Origin: an uncultured Alphaproteobacteria bacterium
GTDB lineage: Bacteria > Pseudomonadota > Alphaproteobacteria > GCA-2731375
Direction: 5' to 3'
DNA length: 7,944 bases
Assembly: GCA_913049615.1 (NCBI GenBank)
Contig: CAJWZI010000052.1
Coordinates: 1 to 7,944 of the forward strand
The first letter of the stretch is position 1; each line of letters starts with the position of its first letter. The position numbers were made by a program, and so were the translations under genes. The notes beneath the pieces are model-generated. The model was not told the DNA's origin. It made no database searches and saw only the letters and a list, made by a program, of their open reading frames with translations. Shown here piece after piece: positions 1 through 5,924 of the stretch.

Positions 1-212
1 AAAATAGGCGTTTTTTCTACCCACGCAAACTGCAATTTTAGCGGAATTTTTACTGATCGGCGTTTCGCTGTTCGTTACTAAAATGACACTAACTTAAGAG
101 GCCATTTTGCCATCAACCGACTCATTGAGGGTTTTAGGCGGGGCGCCGCGCACGGCGAGCATGTGGCGGCACCGACTCCGCATTATCGGTTCGTGAGTGC
201 TGGCAAATTGCT
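1..212. other. Left-edge non-coding stretch downstream of the DUF2062 gene
   Basis: No supported gene lies here. On the plus strand frame 1 is open from the window edge to a TAA at 79-81 (26 codons), which could be the tail of a gene ending inside the window, but a run this short is expected by chance. The stretch is AT-rich at its left end. I found no hairpin followed by a T-run that would act as a terminator for the leftward operon. An open minus frame at 94-339 overlaps the end of the DUF2062 gene and has the arginine/proline-rich look of a shadow frame. Confidence 0.5.
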
Positions 213-728
213 TCAACAAATTATCTGGCCCTGGCGCCGGTTCTGAAAACGATGGATTAATCGTAGGCTCCACCAATACCCCAGGAAAGCGCCGCCGATG
301 GCCCAGGGCACACAACCTATCATCATGGGCATGCCCCACGCCTCGAAAATTCCCACCACATAGATCAATAGTGACTCTAAGAATGTGGCGTCGGTTTGCA
401 GCAGCTTAACCAAGCGTTGCTGGAATATGCCATAGCCACCCGTTTCACCCCACCGGCCCAGCATACCTTCGCCAGTGATAAAAAAGACGTAGTAAATGGG
501 AGGTGCTGTGAACACGTTGGTCAGCCAGGTCCAGATCATCCCGATCACTACGTTAAAGCCCCAAGACGGATGCAACACACGCACCATGGCCCATACGCCC
601 GCTACAATAAGCATTTGCAAGCCCATCGTCGGCGTCAGAGCCACCAATAGTCCGACGAATACTCCACGCGCAGTGTAATCAGCCGCCTCGGGCGAGCGCA
701 GGACCGGAATAATGAGACGCAGACGCAA
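213..728 (-). CDS. DUF2062 family inner-membrane protein
   Basis: Small integral membrane protein of the DUF2062 family; the biochemical role of this family is not established. The visible 171 residues carry the family pattern: an amphipathic, arginine-rich start, a first hydrophobic segment at about 21-50 with TPTMGLQ at 32-38, a second at about 58-88 with NVFTAPPIYY at 71-80, and a final hydrophobic region at about 117-158 ending in a basic tail. It is the last gene of a leftward run after the thioesterase. The start is uncertain. The listed TTG (726-728) and an adjacent CTG are the only usable starts, and neither has a ribosome binding site. The frame stays open further upstream and encodes protein-like sequence (AWQRFWRLLRLRL) typical of the family's N-terminus, but with no ATG or GTG before a stop. 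A one-base frameshift near 770-776, or a non-canonical start, is therefore likely. Family confident; start not. Confidence 0.82.
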   Translation of the reverse strand: MRLRLIIPVLRSPEAADYTARGVFVGLLVALTPTMGLQMLIVAGVWAMVRVLHPSWGFNVVIGMIWTWLTNVFTAPPIYYVFFITGEGMLGRWGETGGYGIFQQRLVKLLQTDATFLESLLIYVVGIFEAWGMPMMIGCVPWAIGGAFLGYWWSLRLIHRFQNRRQGQIIC

Positions 729-780
729 CAGCCGCCAAAATCGTTGCCAGGCACCATGCTTCGGTTGGGCTATGATGACA

Positions 781-1221
781 TTAATCCTTTTCCAATGCGG
801 CGTGCTTGCCCACCCGTTTCATAACCCCACTGCAAACGAACAGGGTTCTCTCTCCTACATGGATATTCCCTCGGACAAAAGCCATGCTGCCCGTACGCCG
901 CACCAACTCGCCGCGGGCCTCGACGAGGTCACCTGCATGACCGGAGGCGACGAATTCGGAATTGAACGAAACTGTGACGTAGACATCGTCTGGGTCCCCT
1001 TTGGCGGTAACCGCCATGGTCAGATCCGCCATGGTCATCATCAGGCCGCCATGGATTAATCCGTGTGCATTAGCGTGACGTTCCTCCGTCCGCAAGACAA
1101 AATGATGGCTTCCATCATTCAGTAAGCGCCAATAAAACGGCCCGGCGTCATTTTCGAAAGGGTCAATCGGATCATAAATTGTGTAACCTTTAATAGGGGG
1201 CAGCGGCGTGGAATTCGACAT
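781..1221 (-). CDS. PaaI-like hotdog-fold acyl-CoA thioesterase
   Basis: Probable cytoplasmic thioesterase that hydrolyses an acyl- or aryl-CoA to the free acid and CoA. The 146-residue protein has the single hotdog domain length of the PaaI/4HBT family. The active-site signature N-x-x-G-x-x-H-G-G is seen at 51-59 (NAHGLIHGG), followed on the long helix by Asp66 (MADLTMA), the residue expected to be the catalytic acid. The strand-rich half (about 80-135) matches the fold, including VSFNSEFV and GDLVEARGELVRRTGSMAFVRGNI. I chose the ATG at 1219-1221, giving MSNSTP, over the in-frame TTG at 1236, because AGG lies about 7 bases upstream. It starts 25 bases after the glutathione transferase stop, and its TAA overlaps an ATG as TAATG, so it is cotranscribed with both neighbours. 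The ligase transcribed divergently beyond the transferase makes the kind of product it would consume. Substrate unknown. Confidence 0.9.
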   Translation of the reverse strand: MSNSTPLPPIKGYTIYDPIDPFENDAGPFYWRLLNDGSHHFVLRTEERHANAHGLIHGGLMMTMADLTMAVTAKGDPDDVYVTVSFNSEFVASGHAGDLVEARGELVRRTGSMAFVRGNIHVGERTLFVCSGVMKRVGKHAALEKD

Positions 1222-1246
1222 TTTGGAACCTAGCAAAAGTAAATAC

Positions 1247-1912
1247 CTAAATGGAAGATTGGGCCCCAGCCTGCAAGGCTTTGAACTGATCCTTGCCTAT
1301 ATTAGCGGCACGTTCAACAGCCGGCCGAGCGCCGACGCGCTTGAACCAGGCCCGCAAATGACTGAATTCCTTCAGATCTATGCCATAGGCCTTGTAGCCG
1401 CGAATCCAAGGCCAGCAGGCCATATCGGCAATGGAATAGTTCCGGGCTAAAAAGTCCCGGTCCACCAACTGGGTGTTCATAACATCGTACAACCGGATAA
1501 CTTCATCGGTGTAGCGTTTAATGGCGTAGTCAATTTTATCAGCCTTGTAATTGCGGAAGTGCGCCGCCTGACCGGCCATGGGACCCAATCCCGCCATCTG
1601 CCAAAACAGCCACTGTTCAACATCGCTGCGCTGGCGTTGCCCGATTGGATAAAAGCGGCCCGTTTTGTTGCCCAGATACTGCAGTATTGCGCCAGATTCA
1701 AAGATCGAAATAGCGACGTTATCCGGGCCATCAGGGTCCAGGATGGCGGGCATACGGCCGTTGGGCGACAACGCCAGGAAGGAAGATTTAAACTGTGCCT
1801 TTTGTGATAAATCGACCCAATTGAGGTCATATGGCAGTTCGCATTCTTCCAGCATGATAGCGATTTTCCAGCCATTGGGGGTGGGCCAGAAATGCAATTC
1901 AATGGGCGCCAT
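1247..1912 (-). CDS. Nu-class glutathione S-transferase (YfcG/YghU-like)
   Basis: Cytosolic glutathione transferase family protein of 221 residues. It closely follows the Nu-class proteins YfcG and YghU of E. coli, which act mainly as glutathione-dependent disulfide-bond oxidoreductases rather than classical conjugating enzymes. The N-terminal thioredoxin-like domain (about 1-85) has the Nu-class TPNGWK loop at 11-16, where Thr11 and Asn13 correspond to glutathione-contacting residues. It also has SPNGRMPAI at 49-57 with the cis-proline and FESGAILQYL at 71-80, whose Glu-Ser binds the glutamyl group. The helical C-terminal domain carries WLFWQMAGLGPMAGQ at 101-115 and NYSIADMACWPW at 158-169. 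There is no catalytic Cys, Ser or Tyr at the classical position, as usual for the class. The ATG is supported by AGGA at 1922-1925, 9 bases upstream. It is the first gene of the leftward run and diverges from the acyl-CoA ligase. Substrate unknown. Confidence 0.93.
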   Translation of the reverse strand: MAPIELHFWPTPNGWKIAIMLEECELPYDLNWVDLSQKAQFKSSFLALSPNGRMPAILDPDGPDNVAISIFESGAILQYLGNKTGRFYPIGQRQRSDVEQWLFWQMAGLGPMAGQAAHFRNYKADKIDYAIKRYTDEVIRLYDVMNTQLVDRDFLARNYSIADMACWPWIRGYKAYGIDLKEFSHLRAWFKRVGARPAVERAANIGKDQFKALQAGAQSSI

Positions 1913-1967
1913 ATTTCATTTTCCTGAGTTGCCACGTCCATTAGGCGGACCTCAAATACTGTCCTTT

Positions 1968-1996
1968 GTTATGGTAGAATTCGTTAAATTCCGCAA
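1968..1996 (-). promoter_or_regulatory. Candidate promoter with operator-like inverted repeat for the glutathione transferase run
   Basis: Reading leftward, TTGCGG (1996-1991) and CATAAC (1973-1968) are separated by 17 bases, each matching the sigma70 boxes at 4 of 6 positions. A perfect inverted repeat, GAATT-N5-AATTC (1977-1991), fills almost the whole spacer, which is a classical place for a repressor. The predicted start would leave a leader of roughly 50 bases before the ATG. The boxes are weak and AT-rich repeats arise by chance, so this is tentative. Confidence 0.25.
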
Positions 1997-2144
1997 GCAG
2001 CAGGGCAGATCAAAGAAAATAGGCGTTGCAGTCTTCAATATCCAATTAGCATCATGCGCACACGGCTTTCCGGACATCCGCTATGGGACTTGGTGCGGTT
2101 AGTCTGGCCGCAAATTGTATGACATCCTAAGATACTTGTGAAAT

Positions 2145-2150
2145 GGGAGG
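2145..2150 (+). promoter_or_regulatory. Ribosome binding site deciding the ligase start
   Basis: GGGAGG sits 5 bases before the ATG at 2156. An in-frame GTG at 2138 would lie upstream of this site, so translation should begin at 2156 (MDLGVM), six residues later than the longest reading. Confidence 0.85.
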
Positions 2151-2155
2151 ATCGT

Positions 2156-3808
2156 ATGGACCTTGGCGTAATGTTGACCCAGGAACGAATTGACACAATG
2201 GTCGGTGTAGGCGCCTGGCCAAACAAAATCGTTTTGAATTACCTCGACGCCACCTTAGTCCAAGATCCGGAACTACCGGCGATCACTGACTACAATGGAG
2301 AAACCGGACAAAGCACATCGATCAGCTACGGCCAACTGGACCGGCTGTCTCGTCGCCTGGGCCTGGCCCTGATCAATTACGGTATCCAGGCTGGTGATGT
2401 CGTCTCTGTGCAATTACCCAATTGGTGGCAATTCATCGCAATGCACCTGGCCTGTGCCCGTATTGGGGCCATCACCAACCCGCTGATGCCTATATTCCGC
2501 GAACGGGAATTGACCTACATGCTCGGTTTTGCCGAAAGCAAGATGATGATTGCACCTGATCGTTTCCGTGGGTTTGAATATAAACCTATGATGGAGGGCA
2601 TTCGTGGCGAACTGCCCCATCTGGAACATATTTTTTATATCGACGGTAAGGGTTCGGATGATTTCGCGACCATCCTGCTGACAGAGGCATTGGAAGACCG
2701 TGCTGGTGCCAACGAAACCCTTGCGGCGCGTCGACCCGGCCCCAACGATGTTAACGAAGTAATTTATACTTCCGGCACGACTGGACAGCCTAAGGGCGTC
2801 ATGCACACCGCCAACAGCACTTATGGCCATTTGGGCAGTTGGATTGAACATCTCAATCTCAAGCAAAATGACAAGATCTTCATGGCATCCCCCCTGGCCC
2901 ACCAAACCGGATTCTTATACGCTATTCTTCAGCCCATCATGCTGGGGGCTGAGGTGGTTTTGCTCGACCGATGGGATGCCCCTGTAGGGGTCGAGCTGAT
3001 CCAGAAGCACGGCTGCACCTTCACCATGGGAGCGACGCCATTCCTCAGCGACATCGTCGAGATGCCGAACGTACAGGATTTCGATTTGTCCAAGCTGCAT
3101 ACCTTTGCATCAGCCGGCGCACCTATTCCGCCGGCATTGGTGCAAAAAGCAGCGGCAAATTTTTCTTTCAAGGTTTTGTCGGGCTGGGGCATGACAGAAT
3201 GCGCCGCCTCCACCATCTGTGATCCCAATGATCCCGACGAAAAGGTCTGGACATCTGACGGCGCACCCCTGCCACATACGGAAGTGAGAATTCAACGGCA
3301 TGACGGCACTAGTGCAGGTTACGGCGAGGAGGGATTATTGGAAGTGCGCGGTGCGCCTATGTTCGTGGGTTATCTGAAAAAGCCGGAGTTATATGGCACC
3401 GACGTGGACGGTTGGTTTGACACCGGAGATCAGGCCTTTTTGCACCCCGATGGTTATATCCGAATTACGGGTCGGGCCAAGGATATAATTATCAGGGGTG
3501 GCGAGAATATCCCCGTAGTCGAGGTAGAGGACGTGCTGTACCGGCACCCTGCGGTAGCGGAGGTTGCTGTGGTCGGGGTTCCTGACAACCGCCTGGGCGA
3601 ACGAGGTTGTGCCTTTATCACCTTGCAGGCTGGCGGCAAATTGGCGCTGGACGAGATGATCCGCTATCTAGATGAAAAGGGAACGGCCAAACAGTATTGG
3701 CCGGAATTTTTGGAAATCATCAAGGAAATGCCCCGTACTCCCAGCGGTAAAGTTCAAAAGTTTAAGTTGCGAGAAATGGCCAAGTCCCTAGCCCGTAATC
3801 CTGCCTAA
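2156..3808 (+). CDS. AMP-forming acyl-CoA ligase (FadK / cyclohexanecarboxylate-CoA ligase type)
   Basis: Activates a carboxylic acid with ATP to an acyl-adenylate and then to an acyl-CoA thioester. The 550-residue length is normal for the ANL superfamily. The phosphate-binding loop TSGTTGQPKG is at 205-214, the A5 motif GWGMTE at 343-348, the ATP-ribose TGD at 423-425, the hinge GRAKDIIIRGGENI at 439-452, and the adenylation lysine in PSGKVQKF at 532. The N-terminal part (QLPNWWQF, NPLMPIFRERELTYMLG) resembles the cyclohexanecarboxylate-CoA ligase and FadK branch, pointing to short, medium-chain or alicyclic acids; the exact substrate is not readable. All catalytic motifs are intact. The C-terminal Lys lies in the context that protein acetyltransferases often modify in this superfamily, but that is only an inference. 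It stands alone on the plus strand, divergent from the transferase/thioesterase run. Confidence 0.94.
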   Translation: MDLGVMLTQERIDTMVGVGAWPNKIVLNYLDATLVQDPELPAITDYNGETGQSTSISYGQLDRLSRRLGLALINYGIQAGDVVSVQLPNWWQFIAMHLACARIGAITNPLMPIFRERELTYMLGFAESKMMIAPDRFRGFEYKPMMEGIRGELPHLEHIFYIDGKGSDDFATILLTEALEDRAGANETLAARRPGPNDVNEVIYTSGTTGQPKGVMHTANSTYGHLGSWIEHLNLKQNDKIFMASPLAHQTGFLYAILQPIMLGAEVVLLDRWDAPVGVELIQKHGCTFTMGATPFLSDIVEMPNVQDFDLSKLHTFASAGAPIPPALVQKAAANFSFKVLSGWGMTECAASTICDPNDPDEKVWTSDGAPLPHTEVRIQRHDGTSAGYGEEGLLEVRGAPMFVGYLKKPELYGTDVDGWFDTGDQAFLHPDGYIRITGRAKDIIIRGGENIPVVEVEDVLYRHPAVAEVAVVGVPDNRLGERGCAFITLQAGGKLALDEMIRYLDEKGTAKQYWPEFLEIIKEMPRTPSGKVQKFKLREMAKSLARNPA

Positions 3809-4125
3809 ATCGGACCGGGGTAACCCGTCAACAGACCCAAAGACGCCGCGGCAGGACGGATAATGCGGACAGCCTATCTACAGCTGTTGGGCAGCGGTCC
3901 AGTAGCACTATTCGTGCACACCCTCATCGGCACCGAGTAGCCTCAAATCATACCATTTGCAATAAAATCAAATGTGACGCTATCATTTAGCCACAACCGC
4001 AGCTACATGATAGTCTGCGATTATGTCTAGTATTTAGGAAGATCCGTTCAGTGGTGTAACAGTAAAGAGAGACAAAAGACATCAGTTGGCCGACTACATG
4101 AGCGTACGCAGCGCTAGGGGCACAA
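3809..4125. other. Intergenic region between ligase and oxygenase
   Basis: 317 bases without a confident gene. Just after the ligase stop, CGGG-GTAA-CCCG (3816-3827) can form a 4-bp hairpin with a GNRA-like loop but has no T-run, so I do not call it a terminator. A 25-codon frame (ATG 3863 to TAG 3940, MRTAYLQLLGSG...) follows an AGGA at 6 bases; it is too short to accept. From about 3941 the DNA turns AT-rich and contains the candidate promoter described separately, then a long apparent leader with the 8-base palindrome GCGTACGC near 4101-4108. Confidence 0.6.
3957..3986 (+). promoter_or_regulatory. Candidate sigma70-type promoter for the 2OG oxygenase gene
   Basis: TTGCAA (3957-3962) and TATCAT (3981-3986) are spaced by 18 bases and match consensus at 4 and 5 of 6 positions. 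Transcription from here would give a leader of about 130 bases before the ATG at 4126. The spacer holds AAATGTGA (3970-3977), a perfect CRP-type half-site, and TCATTT follows after five bases as an imperfect second half. Whether a CRP/FNR-family protein binds is unknown. Confidence 0.45.
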
Positions 4126-4731
4126 ATGATTGTATATCCGACTACACCAGTTCGAAACCAGTGCGTCAGTCTTGCCTTTCACAAGATCGCTTTTTCGCCT
4201 GAGGAATGTCAGGCACTCATTAATTCCGTGGACCAGTCAGCCTGGATGGAAGGCAAGGTAGGCGGTCATGGAAAGCTCGGGGAATTTTTGGAGGTTCCCG
4301 AAGCCCGCAGCTGCCGGGAACAGCAATTGCCCATCGACGCCAACGGCTATCCCATCAATCGAATTGTTCAGCAACTTTGCCAGGCAAATTCAGATGGCTG
4401 GAAATTCGAACTATCCGGTCTAGTGGGCGACGACATGCCATACATTATGCGTTATGACGCCGATGGTCGCGGGCACAACGATTGGCACGTGGATATTGGG
4501 CAGGCGGCAAATGCGTCACGGAAACTAGCCTTTACGGTGCAGCTATCGGACCCAGACAGCTATGACGGCGGCGATCTGAGCTTTCATAATATGCAGGTCG
4601 ACGCGCAAGTGGTCCGCAAACTGGGCAACATGACGATATTTCCCACATATTGGCTGCATCGGGTTTCTCCTATAACTCGTGGCAGTCGCTTTGCCATAGT
4701 CGGCTGGGTGCATGGACCAAGCTTTCGTTAA
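4126..4731 (+). CDS. 2-oxoglutarate/Fe(II)-dependent oxygenase (PKHD/prolyl-4-hydroxylase type)
   Basis: Cytoplasmic non-haem iron oxygenase, expected to hydroxylate a protein or small-molecule substrate while converting 2-oxoglutarate and O2 to succinate and CO2. The 201-residue protein is a single double-stranded beta-helix domain. The iron triad is visible as His121 and Asp123 (DWHVDIG) and His178 (YWLHRVSPI), with Arg188 ten residues later in TRGSRFAIVGWVHGP as the 2-oxoglutarate-binding residue. KLAFTVQLSDP (133-143) and DGGDLSF (147-153) are characteristic of this branch. The ATG has AGGGG five bases upstream. No TonB receptor or siderophore gene, the usual partner of the PiuC-type relatives, is next to it; the only close companion is the small lipoprotein 68 bases downstream. 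Target unknown. Confidence 0.92.
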   Translation: MIVYPTTPVRNQCVSLAFHKIAFSPEECQALINSVDQSAWMEGKVGGHGKLGEFLEVPEARSCREQQLPIDANGYPINRIVQQLCQANSDGWKFELSGLVGDDMPYIMRYDADGRGHNDWHVDIGQAANASRKLAFTVQLSDPDSYDGGDLSFHNMQVDAQVVRKLGNMTIFPTYWLHRVSPITRGSRFAIVGWVHGPSFR

Positions 4732-4788
4732 GTGTGCAACATGCTGGCAGCAAAGATCCCAAAAAACCTGATTAATTTTACATAAAGC

Positions 4789-4794
4789 TATAAT
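4789..4794 (+). promoter_or_regulatory. Perfect -10 box close to the lipoprotein start
   Basis: TATAAT ends 5 bases before the ATG at 4800. Transcription usually begins 6-7 bases after the -10 box, which would fall on or next to that ATG and give a leaderless message. No good -35 box is present at 16-18 bases upstream (CTGATT at 4768-4773, 15 bases away, is the nearest), so the hexamer could also be chance in AT-rich DNA. Confidence 0.35.
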
Positions 4795-4799
4795 TGTTG

Positions 4800-4961
4800 A
4801 TGAACATGAGATACTTGATAATTGTCATACCGCTGTTGTTTTCAGCTTGCGGCACGCCCACTCCGACACCCTTCATGACAGGCTTTTGTCTAGAAAATCC
4901 CTCTGTGGGAATCCCTACCGGTTGCGAGAGCATTCAACAGATCGACGCCGGCGATTTCTAG
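4800..4961 (+). CDS. Small predicted lipoprotein, 53 residues
   Basis: I do not recognise a family. The frame encodes a textbook lipoprotein signal: a short basic start (MNMR), a hydrophobic core YLIIVIPLLF, and a lipobox FSAC with Cys17 as the lipidation site. Phe at -3 is less usual than Leu, but Leu is at -4. Gly at +2, rather than Asp, would predict outer-membrane sorting in a Gram-negative cell. A Pro/Thr-rich spacer (GTPTPTP) follows, then a short mature part with Cys30 and Cys42, which could form a disulfide, and a TAG stop at 4959-4961. Translation could start at the ATG of 4800 or of 4806; neither has a clear ribosome binding site, but a TATAAT lies just upstream. The gene follows the oxygenase on the same strand after 68 bases and is convergent with the crotonase operon. 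The signal peptide pattern makes it probably real; function unknown. Confidence 0.6.
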   Translation: MNMRYLIIVIPLLFSACGTPTPTPFMTGFCLENPSVGIPTGCESIQQIDAGDF

Positions 4962-4964
4962 ACA
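4887..4964 (+). repeat. Inverted repeat spanning the end of the lipoprotein gene
   Basis: TGTCTAGAAAATC (4887-4899) and GATTTCTAGACA (4953-4964) are reverse complements apart from one extra A; ten bases pair without a break. The second arm contains the stop codon. Each arm contains the palindrome TCTAGA, so part of the match is built in. In RNA it would close a loop of about 53-58 bases. It could stabilise or end the message, though no T-run follows. Confidence 0.35.
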
Positions 4965-5140
4965 GGGTAATCGAGGCTGGGCGATTGTATTGATATTAAT
5001 TTTGAACGCCTCCATCTCGGATTAGTCCTTAACAAATTGTCTGAATAGTTGCTCCGGGGGGTCGACCCGAAGGGCACCGGCGCACCTCCCAACCAATTCG
5101 TTTGGTCCCATGTAAGCCTCCGACCTAGAGCCGTCCCGGG
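4962..5140. other. Convergent intergenic gap
   Basis: The rightward lipoprotein and the leftward crotonase operon end facing each other here. The 10-base palindrome GGGTCGACCC (5059-5068) and short 4-bp stems such as CCAA-TTCGT-TTGG (5093-5105) are present, but none has a stable stem plus T-run on either strand. I therefore cannot name a bidirectional terminator. Confidence 0.5.
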
Positions 5141-5920
5141 CTAACCTTCTGAAAACTGGCCATGTCGGCCCTCGCCGGCAGCGAACCGGGCGGCGCCTGA
5201 TTGGGCCTCCGTCGCTTTTGCGGCCTGAGATTGTTGTTTCTCGCGGTCGATCGCTTCCACCAGGACAAGCCCGGATTGTTCATACGCCGATTGTCGGTCC
5301 GAACGCAATGCGATCTGCGGAAAACCGGCAATCTGATGCGCTAGACCCTGCGCCATCGTCAGTGTTTCACCTAATGGCGCTTTGCGTGTTGCCAAACCCC
5401 ATTGTATCGCTTCGTCTGCGCCCACGCCGCGGCCCGTGATCAGCATATCCAAAGCGCGTGACTGACCAATCAGACGGGGCAAGCGCACCGTCGTGCCGTC
5501 ACTCATTGGCACACCCCAGCGGCGGCAAAAGACACCAAACATAGCGCTGTCGTCTACTACGCGAATATCGCACCACAAGGCTATGCCCAACCCCCCCGCT
5601 ACCGCATGTCCCTCTACGGCCGCGATCACCGGCTTAGACAAGGTGTGATGGGTAGGCCCCTCCGGATCGCCGGCCCAGGCCACGTAATCGGGACTGTCCG
5701 CCACCTCTTCCAAATCTGCTCCAGCGCAAAACGCGCCCCCCACGCCCGTCAAAACAGCCGCTAGTTGCTCCTTATCGTCGTCAAAATTCTGCAAGGCCTG
5801 CCCGAGGCCCCGAGCCGCTTCGTTATCCAGGGCATTGCGGACCTCGGGGCGATTTATCACGACTGTCGTGACAGTTTCCTTGGTGGTCACCAGAATTTTT
5901 CCGTTGGCATAGTCTTTCAT
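5141..5920 (-). CDS. Crotonase-fold enoyl-CoA hydratase family protein lacking both catalytic glutamates
   Basis: 259-residue member of the enoyl-CoA hydratase/isomerase superfamily, which binds acyl-CoA and stabilises an enolate in an oxyanion hole. Seen in order: VINRPEVRNAL (21-31); the CoA-binding and first oxyanion segment GAFCAGADLEEV (62-73); the second oxyanion segment GHAVAGGLGIALWCD (104-118); FGVFCRRWGVP (128-138); and the C-terminal AARFAAGEGRHGQF. It follows a subfamily known for FGVFCRRWGVP. In true hydratases two Glu residues act as acid/base; here the positions are Gly112 and Cys132, so simple hydration is doubtful and another reaction, such as isomerisation, thioester chemistry or binding only, is possible. 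The ATG at 5918-5920 was chosen over a longer reading because AAGGGA lies 8 bases upstream, inside the end of the MFS gene, whose stop is only 4 bases away. That arrangement implies translational coupling. Last gene of the leftward operon. Confidence 0.9.
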   Translation of the reverse strand: MKDYANGKILVTTKETVTTVVINRPEVRNALDNEAARGLGQALQNFDDDKEQLAAVLTGVGGAFCAGADLEEVADSPDYVAWAGDPEGPTHHTLSKPVIAAVEGHAVAGGLGIALWCDIRVVDDSAMFGVFCRRWGVPMSDGTTVRLPRLIGQSRALDMLITGRGVGADEAIQWGLATRKAPLGETLTMAQGLAHQIAGFPQIALRSDRQSAYEQSGLVLVEAIDREKQQSQAAKATEAQSGAARFAAGEGRHGQFSEG

Positions 5921-5924
5921 CGGT

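Noticed and set aside
94..339. Minus-strand open frame of 81 codons at the end of the DUF2062 gene
   Set aside because: Overlaps the DUF2062 C-terminus in another frame and has no ribosome binding site or motif; considered as a frameshifted DUF2062 tail, but the DUF2062 frame ends naturally with a basic tail.
712..1059. Plus-strand open frame of 115 codons opposite the thioesterase and DUF2062 genes
   Set aside because: Lies antisense to a thioesterase with a complete active-site motif; its product has no recognisable domain and is a shadow frame.
1477..1941. Minus-strand open frame of 154 codons overlapping the glutathione transferase
   Set aside because: Same strand, different frame; Trp/Cys/Arg-rich with no motif, while the overlapping frame is a clear Nu-class transferase.
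1..2027. 12-base direct repeat AAAATAGGCGTT at 1-12 and 2016-2027
   Set aside because: Two copies only, with no shared flanks or target-site features; no sign of a mobile element between them, and AT-rich 12-mers recur by chance.
2414..2905. Minus-strand open frame of 163 codons inside the ligase gene
   Set aside because: Antisense to intact ligase motifs and without recognisable features.
3816..3827. CGGG-GTAA-CCCG hairpin considered as the ligase terminator
   Set aside because: Only 4 pairs and no downstream T-run.
5059..5068. Palindrome GGGTCGACCC considered as a bidirectional terminator
   Set aside because: Stem is too short once a loop is allowed and no T-run follows on either strand.
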